A DNA stretch of 40,415 bases. It comes from Bacteroidota bacterium (GTDB taxonomy: Bacteria; Bacteroidota; Bacteroidia; Palsa-965). A program made the translations under genes and the position numbers. The DNA is taken from positions 1 to 40,415 of the forward strand of contig JAAFIA010000045.1 of the NCBI GenBank assembly GCA_013298545.1, read 5' to 3'. This document shows positions 31,383-39,671 of the stretch, piece after piece. Every line of letters starts with the position of its first letter. The first letter of the stretch is position 1. The notes under the pieces are model-generated. The model saw only the letters and a program-made list of their open reading frames with translations, had not been told where the DNA came from and did not search any database.

Positions 31383-34373
31383 ATGTACTTATTTCATTTT
31401 TGCTTAAAACGCACCACATTCTTTTGTTTCTTTTTGTTTGTATTTACAACAAGCAAAGCGCAGCTTTACGATTTCGTGAATTATACCATTTCCGATGGCT
31501 TAACGCAGAGTGTAGTAACCACACTGTATCAAGATAGCCGTGGTTATTTATGGGCTGGAAGTATGGGTGGTGGTGTTTCGCGTTTTGATGGAAATACGTT
31601 TCAACCTTTTGAAGAACGCGATGGTCTTGCTGGGCAAATCATTACCGAAATTATCGAAGACTCTACGGGTAAATTATGGATTGGTACAACTTGGGGAGGG
31701 GTGAGTTGTTATGATGGGTTGAATTTTACGAACTATGGGAAAGGAAATAAAATCTCTTCAAATTTGGTACAACATCTTGCTGCAACAAAAGAGCATGTTT
31801 TTATCGGAACGGGTTCTTCTTTGCAAGTATTCAATCTGGCCACAAAAACATTTTCTGAAATTACTGAGACGGGGCCAATACATGAATTGATTTGCGATAG
31901 AAAAGGTGTAACGTGGGGATTTAGTAAAAAAGGTTTTTTTAGAATAGATAACAACAAACCTGTCTGGATCGATCTTCCTAAAAAATATGATTTATCCAAT
32001 TGTCAGATGATCGAACTGAAAAATGGCATGCTCTTGTTTGCGATGGGTAACGAATTGCTTCAGTTTAATCCTTCAACAGCTACTTTTTCTGAAACGGCGT
32101 TTACAAAATTATACTCAGGGCGTGTCATCAAATCCATGTTCGAAGATTCGCATCAAGAGTTGTGGATAGCCGTAGATAATAATTTGATTATTCATCATAA
32201 GAAAGATGGTAGTACACGTAGTTTTTCGTCGAGTAATGGCATGTTGGCGAATGATATTAATGACATCATTGAAGACAATACGGGGCATATTTGGATTGCT
32301 TCAACAGATGTTGGGCTGGTAAAGTTGCGAAGCGAATTATTTACTTATTATTCCAATGTTCAAGGTCTAGATGCAAACGATATTTTCAAAATTGTAGAAG
32401 ACCCGCAAGGCTTGTTTTGGTTTGGTTCTTCAAGCAAAGGTTTATATACATTCGATGGATTGCAGGCTACCGAAATTAAAAATGGAGCAAAGGGGTTTGT
32501 TCAACCAATCGCCATTCAACAAGATATGAGTGGTGATGTATGGATTGGACATTTGAATGGGCTTACCTTGCTGCGAAATAAAAAACCAGTTCAGCAGTTA
32601 CTTTCTGGCGTGCGTGTGCGCGCATTGATGCAAACACGTTCTGGCGCACTTTGGATAGGTACATGGGAGAAGGGTTTATATAAATATGAAAACGGAGTAC
32701 TAACTAGCTTTCGCGATACGCCCAATAAATTTCCTACTGAATACGTGCATGCTATTCACGAAGACCGTGTGGGTAATATTTGGATCGGAACTGGTGCAGG
32801 AATTGTGAAATACAATGGCACAACATTTCAAACGTTTGCACAAGTTCTGTGCAATGAATATGTTGGTTCAATCACCGAAGATAAAGTTGGGAATATCTGG
32901 TTTCATACTGATAAGTGTGTGATGAAGTATGACGGTAAGAAAATGGAGCAATTTGATGAAGGGCGCGGATTAAACTCCAACACAATTTATCTCATTCAAT
33001 TTGATGCTGCCGGAAATCTTTGGGTCGGAACCAATAAAGGATTGAATCGAATGCAGTTTGATGAGAAAGGGAATATTTTAAATATTAAACAGTATGCCCG
33101 TAACGAAGGGTTTCGTGGAATTGAATGCAATTCGCGAGCCGTTTGTCTGGCAAAAAATGGACAAATCTGGTTTGGTACAGTCTTAGGAGCTATTCGCTAC
33201 AACCCTCAAGATGATATAGTAGATAAAGTCGAACCGCGAACGGCTATCACAGGCATCAAACTCTTTTTGGAAAAGACAGATTGGTCGTACACAGGAATAC
33301 CCCTTGTAGGTTGGTTTCATTTGCCCGAACGCATCGAATTGCAACACAATCAAAATCACCTCACGTTTGAGTATTCGGGTATGCATCTCAACAATACAGC
33401 CGGAACTCGTTACCAATTTATGCTTTCTGGTTTTGATCAAGACTGGCAACCCATTGTTAGTAAAACAGAGATTACCTATTCTAATTTGCCGCCAGGCGAA
33501 TATGTTTTTCTGGTCAAAGCAGCGAATAGCCAAGGTGTATGGAATAAAGAACCTGTTCGTTCTTGCATCATCACCATCCTTTCTCCTCCGCCACCTTTTT
33601 GGAAAACATGGTGGTTTTATGCATTGGCAACATTACCTCTTGCTGGTATATTATTTTATCTCATCGTTGTGCGTACACGCATCATTCGTCGCCAGAAACA
33701 AGAATTGGAAACAGAAATTCAAGAACGTATTCGTGAAATCAGTAAGCAGAATGAAGAGAAAACCCTCATGCTGAAAGAGATTCACCACCGCGTGAAAAAT
33801 AACCTGCAAGTTATTTCTAGTTTGCTCAATCTGCAATCAGATGGTATTTCAGATCCGCACGTGATGAGTCTGTTTGAAGATTGCCGCAATCGTGTGAACT
33901 CTATGGCACTGATTCACCAGAAAATGTATCAAAGTAAAAATCTCGTCAATATCGATATTCGCAATTATATTGATGAACTTCTACATTCGTTAATTGATGC
34001 ATACGATACCAACAAAACCATCCGACTGACCACCGATATCGAAGAGCATCCGTTTAGTATTGATACCATTGTTCCTATGGGATTGATCTTAAATGAAATT
34101 ATTTCCAACTCGCTCAAGTATGCATTTGAAGATCGCGATACCGGAGAACTTCATGTTTCGCTGAAGAAAACAGCCGGAAATCATTTCATGCTTAAAATTT
34201 CAGATAACGGAAAAGGAATGCCAGTCGATTTTGATTTAGAGAATGCACAGACATTGGGCTTACAATTAATAACAATGCTTAGTGACCAGATTAATGGTAA
34301 AGTAGAATTGAAAAATTATCAGGGCACACATTTCGCTATTGCGTTTACCGAGCTTGTCAAAGAACGGTTTTAG
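31383..34373 (+). CDS. Sensor histidine kinase with two-component-regulator propellers and Y_Y_Y domain
   Basis: With the ATG at 31383 ([13 protein letters not shown]) the protein has 997 codons including the stop. After a signal sequence (about 1-27) come many propeller units such as [15 protein letters not shown] and [14 protein letters not shown] (about 30-620), forming one or two seven-bladed extracytoplasmic propellers. A Y_Y_Y domain follows (about 665-735), then one membrane helix (about 745-765), a coiled linker, and a HisKA_2 dimerisation domain with [11 protein letters not shown] (His801/His802). The HATPase domain has [12 protein letters not shown] and ISDNGKGM. No receiver or DNA-binding domain is fused and no response regulator is adjacent, so its partner is elsewhere. 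An upstream ATG at 31320 gives a poorer signal sequence. Confidence 0.9.
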   Translation: MYLFHFCLKRTTFFCFFLFVFTTSKAQLYDFVNYTISDGLTQSVVTTLYQDSRGYLWAGSMGGGVSRFDGNTFQPFEERDGLAGQIITEIIEDSTGKLWIGTTWGGVSCYDGLNFTNYGKGNKISSNLVQHLAATKEHVFIGTGSSLQVFNLATKTFSEITETGPIHELICDRKGVTWGFSKKGFFRIDNNKPVWIDLPKKYDLSNCQMIELKNGMLLFAMGNELLQFNPSTATFSETAFTKLYSGRVIKSMFEDSHQELWIAVDNNLIIHHKKDGSTRSFSSSNGMLANDINDIIEDNTGHIWIASTDVGLVKLRSELFTYYSNVQGLDANDIFKIVEDPQGLFWFGSSSKGLYTFDGLQATEIKNGAKGFVQPIAIQQDMSGDVWIGHLNGLTLLRNKKPVQQLLSGVRVRALMQTRSGALWIGTWEKGLYKYENGVLTSFRDTPNKFPTEYVHAIHEDRVGNIWIGTGAGIVKYNGTTFQTFAQVLCNEYVGSITEDKVGNIWFHTDKCVMKYDGKKMEQFDEGRGLNSNTIYLIQFDAAGNLWVGTNKGLNRMQFDEKGNILNIKQYARNEGFRGIECNSRAVCLAKNGQIWFGTVLGAIRYNPQDDIVDKVEPRTAITGIKLFLEKTDWSYTGIPLVGWFHLPERIELQHNQNHLTFEYSGMHLNNTAGTRYQFMLSGFDQDWQPIVSKTEITYSNLPPGEYVFLVKAANSQGVWNKEPVRSCIITILSPPPPFWKTWWFYALATLPLAGILFYLIVVRTRIIRRQKQELETEIQERIREISKQNEEKTLMLKEIHHRVKNNLQVISSLLNLQSDGISDPHVMSLFEDCRNRVNSMALIHQKMYQSKNLVNIDIRNYIDELLHSLIDAYDTNKTIRLTTDIEEHPFSIDTIVPMGLILNEIISNSLKYAFEDRDTGELHVSLKKTAGNHFMLKISDNGKGMPVDFDLENAQTLGLQLITMLSDQINGKVELKNYQGTHFAIAFTELVKERF

Positions 34374-34428
34374 CGTTTTTTCGGAGCTTAAATTTTATGA
34401 GAATCTTATCACATGGCGAATAAACCGA

Positions 34429-34462
34429 TTGTGCGCTATTTCAATATTAAGCCATAGCTTTG
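34429..34462 (+). promoter_or_regulatory. Promoter for the T9SS type A gene (TTG, 23 bases, TAGCTTTG)
   Basis: TTG at 34429-34431 and TAGCTTTG at 34455-34462 match the Bacteroidota promoter with a 23-base spacer. The -7 box ends 16 bases before the ATG at 34479, predicting a leader of about 10 bases. Confidence 0.6.
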
Positions 34463-34478
34463 CAAAAAAATATAAACC

Positions 34479-35873
34479 ATGACCCAAAACTACTTTTTAA
34501 AATCGCTTACAGCATTGTGCTATTTTGGCGGAATGTTGAATGCACAACATGCGGTTACTGACGATGGCCTCATCCACACAAAAGCAACAACAACGCTCAC
34601 AACGGCTCGTTATGATCAACCCCCACAGGCTCTAAGTTACCTCTGTGATAGTGTTACGACAACGCAAGATGCCGGAAACGGAAACGACGGAGCTATGTTT
34701 GATGTTGTAGCTGTTCAAAATACACGCATCACCTTTTTAGATGTTGCGCTTTCGCCCTCATCAAGTGGAACAATCAAAATCTATTACCGCATGGGTACGC
34801 ATATAGGCCATGAGACTAATCCTGCCAGTTGGATTTTTATCGACAGCACACGTCTTGTCGATGTTGTTGGTCTCGATCATATTCCCATCTTCATCAACAA
34901 AACAGTAACGGCTGGAAATACAATTGCGTTTTATGTAACTGGCAATACAGATGGACTCGCTATCGATTATACCAATGGAACAACATTAAGTGCAATTCAT
35001 AGACAAGACGCATTTATTCAAGTGCTTGAAGGAACGGGTGTTTCTTATCCGTTTGCAAGCACGTTTGCTCCACGCGTATTTAACGGCTCTGTGATCTATT
35101 GCGATGCTTCACCAACAATCACTTGCGATTCGCTACTCACCAACATGACTTCAAACAATGGAAACGATGGCAATATGTTTGATGTTGTAATCGGGCCAAA
35201 TGATGTTTCGTTACAACGTTTGTACTGCAATGTCAATGGTTCTGGTTGGTGGCATATTTATTACCGTCAAGGTGGTTATCTCGGCCACGAGACAAACCCA
35301 AGCGATTGGATTTTAATTGATAGTGCGCAGGTTACTTCTGTTGCAGCAGATGTCCCAACACCTATTATGATCGACCTTAATTTATATGCCGTAGCTGGTT
35401 CAACGATTTCGTTTTACGCTACGGGCAATGCAACTGGTGCCGACATCAATTATATTGAAGGAACACAAGAAGGTGCTGTTTATTCAACAGATGGCAACAT
35501 TTCCATCAAAGAAGGAAAAGGTGTAACATGGCCCTTTGCCGGAAATTTTGCGCCACGCATTTGGTCTGGATACATTGATTATTGCCTTGGGATTACTGGT
35601 GTTGAAGAATCAGTCGGTACACTGTGGAGTGCCGAAGTGCTTCCTAATCCTGCTTCCTCACAAGCCGAATTGGTAATCGCTGCTCCAAACACAATTGATA
35701 ATGCACAGGTTCGCATCCTCGACATCAACGGTCGCGAAGTGGCGGCAATTAACGGCGTAAACAATAACCGCGTAGCCTTGCCAGTAGATCAATTGTCGGC
35801 AGGTGTTTATTTCTACCTTGTGATGTCTGAAAACGGTCAGGTATTAACGAAAGGAAAATTTGTTCGTCAATAA
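34479..35873 (+). CDS. Secreted protein with internal duplication and T9SS type A sorting domain
   Basis: The 464-residue protein has a signal peptide (1-22, ending LNAQ). Two tandem units of about 165 residues follow (about 55-210 and 217-370). Each begins CDS and contains GNDG.MFDVV, IYYR.G...GHETNP..W, FY.TGN, and GV.(Y/W)PFA..FAPR followed by a final YC. Each is probably a beta-sandwich, with Cys at both ends that could pair. A type A sorting domain closes the protein (about 388-464; VLPNPASSQAELVI ... LSAGVYFYLVM ... GKFVRQ). I recognise no catalytic motif; the repeated sandwich suggests binding. It has its own promoter and terminator. Confidence 0.82.
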   Translation: MTQNYFLKSLTALCYFGGMLNAQHAVTDDGLIHTKATTTLTTARYDQPPQALSYLCDSVTTTQDAGNGNDGAMFDVVAVQNTRITFLDVALSPSSSGTIKIYYRMGTHIGHETNPASWIFIDSTRLVDVVGLDHIPIFINKTVTAGNTIAFYVTGNTDGLAIDYTNGTTLSAIHRQDAFIQVLEGTGVSYPFASTFAPRVFNGSVIYCDASPTITCDSLLTNMTSNNGNDGNMFDVVIGPNDVSLQRLYCNVNGSGWWHIYYRQGGYLGHETNPSDWILIDSAQVTSVAADVPTPIMIDLNLYAVAGSTISFYATGNATGADINYIEGTQEGAVYSTDGNISIKEGKGVTWPFAGNFAPRIWSGYIDYCLGITGVEESVGTLWSAEVLPNPASSQAELVIAAPNTIDNAQVRILDINGREVAAINGVNNNRVALPVDQLSAGVYFYLVMSENGQVLTKGKFVRQ

Positions 35874-35884
35874 TTTTTAAGCAT

Positions 35885-35932
35885 AAAAAAATCGGCTGTT
35901 CTGACCTTTCAGAGCAGCCGATTTTCTTTTTT
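35885..35932 (+). terminator. Intrinsic terminator after the T9SS type A gene
   Basis: The stem ATCGGCTG (35891-35898) / CAGCCGAT (35915-35922) continues through TCTG/CAGA and is extended by A/T pairs. On the plus strand it is followed by TTTTCTTTTTT. The stop of the gene is at 35873. Confidence 0.88.
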
Positions 35933-35963
35933 GTACAATATCGGCTAGAGCTTTCTATTTTTG
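35931..35963 (+). promoter_or_regulatory. Promoter for the membrane-protein gene (TTG, 22 bases, TATTTTTG)
   Basis: TTG at 35931-35933 and TATTTTTG at 35956-35963 match the Bacteroidota consensus with a 22-base spacer. The box overlaps the TTG codon at 35961, so that codon cannot be a translation start if this promoter is used, which supports the ATG at 35985. Confidence 0.6.
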
Positions 35964-35984
35964 CGATACTTTCTGAATGCAGAT

Positions 35985-37097
35985 ATGCTCAATTCGATCT
36001 ATCATAAATTTTTTACACGTTTACCCCTTCGGCCTACACAAGCCGATAAAACGATTCATTTATTAAGTGCGGAAGAATTACAATCCATCCGAAAGCTCGA
36101 GCGACGAACCATTTTTATTTCGGCATTGATTGGTGCGGCTATGGTTTTGGTACTCTATTTTCCACAATACTACTGGACCGAATTTTTTAGTGAATCGCAT
36201 TTCAATCTTTTGGGATTTGAATTTGACTTGTCGATCACATCGCTCGTTTGGGGCATTTTCTTGGTCTTCGTCGAAATTCTCATGCTTTCCATTTTGCATT
36301 TGTATTGTGCACACGAAACGGCTGTTGCGATTGGTTTGATTAGCACACCGGAGCAAAAACATGGGTCAGATGCCAAAGCATTGATCGATATTGGTTTGGA
36401 GCGAAAAGATAAATCGTTGTCGCGTTATGGTCTTGATCCGTATCAAGGTTTGTCTAAGACTACGGTTTTTCTGATCAATCTTTTTGTGGCCCTCAAAGCC
36501 ACGCTCAGTAACGTGTTGGTGAAATTAATTACGCGGCGTTTGTTGGGACGTTATGCTTTGCGCGAAGTGCTCGATATGTTGGGTATTCCGATATTTGCTT
36601 TCTGGAACGCATGGGCTACACGCCTTGTCTTGCGCGAAACGCGGGTGAGCATCATGGGAAGGCATGCGCTATTGGTGATGGAAAATCAACTTAAAGAAAA
36701 AATTAATCCCGAGCACCACGAATGGATTTACGATGCTTTGCAATATGTTGCCATTTGTAAACGCGATTATCACCGCAACCATGCTTTACTGAGTCAGCTA
36801 TTGATTCAGAAATATGCTATTGATATTCGTACAAAGCATCATATTTCGGAAGAGTTTATTGAAGAAATACAATTGGTGCCAGAAAATGTAGCTGATCTCT
36901 GCCGCGTCATCATGGTTTTAGGATTAGTGCTGGATGGTAAAATCTCAATACGCGAAAAACGGCGGGTGAGCACGTTAGTGCAAACAGGGTGGTTGCATTG
37001 TACCGAAACCGATTTAGATCATTGGTGTGTTTTATTTAGAACAGGTGGTGGCCTGCAATTACTTTTCGATCGTTACCCCAACGCATTTCGGCAGTGA
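35985..37097 (+). CDS. Conserved membrane protein of unknown function
   Basis: With the ATG at 35985 (MLNSIYHKFF) the protein has 370 residues. Two strong membrane helices lie at about 43-60 and 82-108 (IFLVFVEILMLSILHLYCAH). A third, weaker hydrophobic stretch is near 163-178 and another near 200-210. The C-terminal 130 residues are soluble and helical, with a region near 315-345 (VMVLGLVLDGKISIREKRRV-like; actual text VIMVLGLVLDGKISIREKRR) that loosely recalls TerB-like helical domains. It may belong to the family named LBF_2804, but I am not certain. It has its own promoter and shares a terminator hairpin with the convergent dnaA. Confidence 0.6.
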   Translation: MLNSIYHKFFTRLPLRPTQADKTIHLLSAEELQSIRKLERRTIFISALIGAAMVLVLYFPQYYWTEFFSESHFNLLGFEFDLSITSLVWGIFLVFVEILMLSILHLYCAHETAVAIGLISTPEQKHGSDAKALIDIGLERKDKSLSRYGLDPYQGLSKTTVFLINLFVALKATLSNVLVKLITRRLLGRYALREVLDMLGIPIFAFWNAWATRLVLRETRVSIMGRHALLVMENQLKEKINPEHHEWIYDALQYVAICKRDYHRNHALLSQLLIQKYAIDIRTKHHISEEFIEEIQLVPENVADLCRVIMVLGLVLDGKISIREKRRVSTLVQTGWLHCTETDLDHWCVLFRTGGGLQLLFDRYPNAFRQ

Positions 37098-37113
37098 TCT
37101 TGTCATGAATAAA

Positions 37114-37154
37114 AACAACAAAGCCTTTCTGGATCGCAGAAAGGCTTTGTTGTT
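37114..37154. terminator. Shared hairpin between convergent genes (18-base perfect stem)
   Basis: AACAACAAAGCCTTTCTG (37114-37131) pairs perfectly with 37137-37154 around a 5-base loop. It lies between the membrane-protein stop (37097) and the dnaA stop (37168). The base of the stem is A/T-rich rather than followed by a long U-run, so it probably serves both directions. Confidence 0.8.
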
Positions 37155-37167
37155 TGGAGTAGAAAAT

Positions 37168-38601
37168 TTATTGGATGCTTAATTTTTTCTCTAATTCATC
37201 GATGTAAGCACGGAAACGCTTATCGGTATCCATCAAGTTATTGACGGTACGGCAGGCATGAAGCACGGTTGCGTGATCTTTTCCGCCGCAGTGCATGCCA
37301 ATGGTTGCAAGCGAAGACTTGGTCATGTTTTTTGCAAAGAACATGGCAATCTGACGAGCTTGAACAACTTCGCGCTTGCGTGTTTTCGATTTGAGCAATT
37401 CGATAGGAAGGTCGAAATAATCGCAAACCACTTTTTGGATGTAGTCGATAGAAACTTCGCGCGCTGTATTCTTGACAAATTTGTCAATCATCTGTTTGGC
37501 GAGTTCGAGCGTAATCGCTTTTTTATTGAGCGATGCTTGAGCAAGCAAGGAGATGTAAGCACCTTCGAGTTCACGCACATTAGTGGTGATGGAGTAGGCG
37601 AGGTATTCGATGACTTCGCGCGGAAGGTCAATGCCGTCGATGTATAATTTCTTTTCGAGAATGGCAATGCGTGTTTCCAAACCTGGAACTTGCAAATCGG
37701 CACTGAGTCCCCATTTGAAACGGGAGAGCAAACGTTGCTCCATGCCTTGCATTTCTACTGGCGGTTTGTCGGCAGTAAGGACAAGTTGTTTTCCGGTTTG
37801 GTGCAAATGGTTGAAGATGTGGAAAAATACATCCTGTGTTTTGTCTTTGCCCGCAAAAAACTGAACATCATCAATAATCAACACATCAATCATTTGATAG
37901 AAATGAATGAAGTCGTTTTGATTGTTGTTTTTTACAGCATCAATAAACTGGTGTGTAAATTTCTCAGACGAAACATAAAGAACCGTTTTGCCAGGATGCA
38001 GGTGTTTGATCTGCAAACCAATGGCATGCGAAAGGTGTGTCTTTCCCAAACCAACACCGCCATAAATCAAAAGCGGGTTGAAAGCTGTTCCACCCGGTTT
38101 TTGCGAAACCGCAAAACCAGCAGAACGTGCCAAGCGGTTACAATCACCTTCTACAAAATTTTCAAACGAATAATTTGGATTGAGTTGCGATTCAACATTT
38201 ACTTTCTTTAATCCGGGAATAATAAACGGATTGCGGATGGTGTTTTTACTGTTGAGGTCAATCGGCATCGATACCGATGGATTGCGAACGTCTTTCCGGT
38301 TTGATGTAGGGATCTTTACCGTGTATGGTTTAGCACTACTGAATGTATTCTCCATAATGATCGAATACTCCAGTTTACCTTCTGAACCAAGTTCTTTCTT
38401 AATTGTCTTTTTGAGAAGCGTAATGTAATGCTCCTCCAACCATTCGTAAAAAAACTGACTGGGAACTTGAATTGTTAAAACTGATCCGGCCAACTTTACG
38501 GGTCTAATTGGTTCGAACCATGTTTTAAAACTCTGTGTACTGACATTGTCCTGAATGATACTTAGGCAGTTGTCCCAGATTTTATCATGCGATTTTTCCA
38601 T
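37168..38601 (-). CDS. dnaA: Chromosomal replication initiator protein DnaA
   Basis: This AAA+ ATPase binds DnaA boxes and melts oriC. The 477 residues show domain I (about 1-85; IWDNCLSIIQ and SFKTWFEPI), a linker, and domain III with Walker A GGVGLGKTH (Lys187) and Walker B LIIDDVQFF. Sensor and arginine-finger regions follow, then the C-terminal DNA-binding domain with the signature GGKDHATVLHACRTV (canonical form GGRDHTTVLHA). Length is normal. The gene is not followed by dnaN, as is common in Bacteroidota. A perfect DnaA box lies 99 bases upstream of the start, suggesting autoregulation or an origin element. Confidence 0.97.
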   Translation of the reverse strand: MEKSHDKIWDNCLSIIQDNVSTQSFKTWFEPIRPVKLAGSVLTIQVPSQFFYEWLEEHYITLLKKTIKKELGSEGKLEYSIIMENTFSSAKPYTVKIPTSNRKDVRNPSVSMPIDLNSKNTIRNPFIIPGLKKVNVESQLNPNYSFENFVEGDCNRLARSAGFAVSQKPGGTAFNPLLIYGGVGLGKTHLSHAIGLQIKHLHPGKTVLYVSSEKFTHQFIDAVKNNNQNDFIHFYQMIDVLIIDDVQFFAGKDKTQDVFFHIFNHLHQTGKQLVLTADKPPVEMQGMEQRLLSRFKWGLSADLQVPGLETRIAILEKKLYIDGIDLPREVIEYLAYSITTNVRELEGAYISLLAQASLNKKAITLELAKQMIDKFVKNTAREVSIDYIQKVVCDYFDLPIELLKSKTRKREVVQARQIAMFFAKNMTKSSLATIGMHCGGKDHATVLHACRTVNNLMDTDKRFRAYIDELEKKLSIQ

Positions 38602-38667
38602 TCAAAATTTCTGGTATTGTATATCGTGAGTGTGTGTGTGACTTGTTAGCGATTTTTCAACCGTGTC

Positions 38668-38675
38668 CAAAAGTA
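38668..38675 (-). promoter_or_regulatory. Candidate -7 box (TACTTTTG) for dnaA
   Basis: TACTTTTG on the minus strand matches TAnnTTTG and ends 66 bases before the dnaA ATG. No TTG lies at the normal distance upstream; the DnaA box begins 25 bases further upstream. Confidence 0.4.
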
Positions 38676-38700
38676 TGATTTAAGGGGCAGTAAAAAACAT

Positions 38701-38709
38701 TTATCCACA
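38701..38709 (+). promoter_or_regulatory. Perfect DnaA box (TTATCCACA) upstream of dnaA
   Basis: TTATCCACA is the strict DnaA-box consensus. It lies in the 128-base A/T-rich gap between dnaA and the metallophosphatase gene, close to where a -33 element would be. It is the only perfect copy I see here, so autoregulation of dnaA is more likely than a full origin; oriC clusters normally have several boxes. Confidence 0.7.
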
Positions 38710-38729
38710 AAAATATTTTGAAATTATTT

Positions 38730-39671
38730 TCAGAAAACACTTGACTTTTTGCTTACTTCAACAGTTGCGGTTTCCAGCGTCTTTTTTCTACCCATTTTGT
38801 CAATATAAATACTTATTTTACCCAGCCGGATTCCAGCCCACCCAACTTGAGCCACATACACATTTTCGTTTTCTCTGTTTTGAATAACGACAGGTTTATC
38901 TAAAAAAGTATGTGTATGTCCGCCAATAATCACATCAATCCCGCGCGATTTTTTCGCTAACACCACATCACTCACTTTATCGTTCTCGTATTTGTAGCCT
39001 AAATGCGAAAGGCAAATCACCACATCACATTTTTTTTGATCTTTCAACAAGTGAACCATTTCTGCGGCTTTGGTTAGCGGATCGTTGTAAACCGTTTTGC
39101 CGTAAAGACGTTTATCAATCAATCCGGCCATTTCAATTCCTAAACCAAACACACCAATACGCACGCCACCTTTGTTGAAAATTTGATACGGTTTAATTTT
39201 TCCTTCGAGCGGCGTTCCTGTAAAATCGTAATTCGCGCAGAGCATCGGGAATGTTGCTAGTTGCAATTGCTTCGCCAAATTTTCCATGCCACTATCAAAG
39301 TCATGATTGCCAATTGCCGTAGCATCGTATTTCATTTCCGACATCAATTTCATTTCCAACTCGCCTTGGTACAAATTGAAATAAGGTGTTCCTTGAAAAA
39401 TATCGCCCGCATCGAGCAACAAAACGTGTTCTTCTTCGCTACGGATTTTTTTAATCATGGCAGCACGTCGTTCTACACCACCCATGCCTGCAAATTTCGG
39501 ATCATTGTCTGGAAATGGCTCGATATGACTATGCACATCATTGGTATGCAAAATCACAATTTTAACAGGCCCTTTTTTCTTCAACGAAAAACCAGAAGCC
39601 AATGTCCCGATACCAAACAGCAATCCGCCGCCAGTTAGAAGTTTTAAAAAATCGCGTCTATTCTGTTTCAT
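38730..39671 (-). CDS. Tat-exported metallophosphatase (N-terminal half of 5'-nucleotidase)
   Basis: With the ATG at 39671 (MKQNRRDFLKLL) the protein has 313 residues and a twin-arginine signal (NRRDFLKLLTGGGLLFGIGT). The calcineurin-like dimetal site is complete: ILHTNDVHSH (Asp, His), LLLDAGDIFQGTPY (Asp), AIGNHDFDSG (Asn, His), LSHLG (His) and IGGHTHT (His). It corresponds to the N-terminal catalytic domain of UshA-type 5'-nucleotidases, hydrolysing nucleotides or UDP-sugars in the periplasm. It lacks the C-terminal substrate domain, which is encoded by the upstream overlapping gene (14 bases). The open frame includes an ATG 15 bases further upstream, less likely by the Tat motif. Confidence 0.92.
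   Translation of the reverse strand: MKQNRRDFLKLLTGGGLLFGIGTLASGFSLKKKGPVKIVILHTNDVHSHIEPFPDNDPKFAGMGGVERRAAMIKKIRSEEEHVLLLDAGDIFQGTPYFNLYQGELEMKLMSEMKYDATAIGNHDFDSGMENLAKQLQLATFPMLCANYDFTGTPLEGKIKPYQIFNKGGVRIGVFGLGIEMAGLIDKRLYGKTVYNDPLTKAAEMVHLLKDQKKCDVVICLSHLGYKYENDKVSDVVLAKKSRGIDVIIGGHTHTFLDKPVVIQNRENENVYVAQVGWAGIRLGKISIYIDKMGRKKTLETATVEVSKKSSVF

Noticed and set aside
37690-38211. 173-residue ORF on the plus strand
   Set aside because: It is antisense to dnaA, without homology that I recognise.
38602-38729. Complete oriC
   Set aside because: Only one perfect DnaA box is visible and no repeated boxes or AT-rich repeat array, so an origin cannot be claimed.
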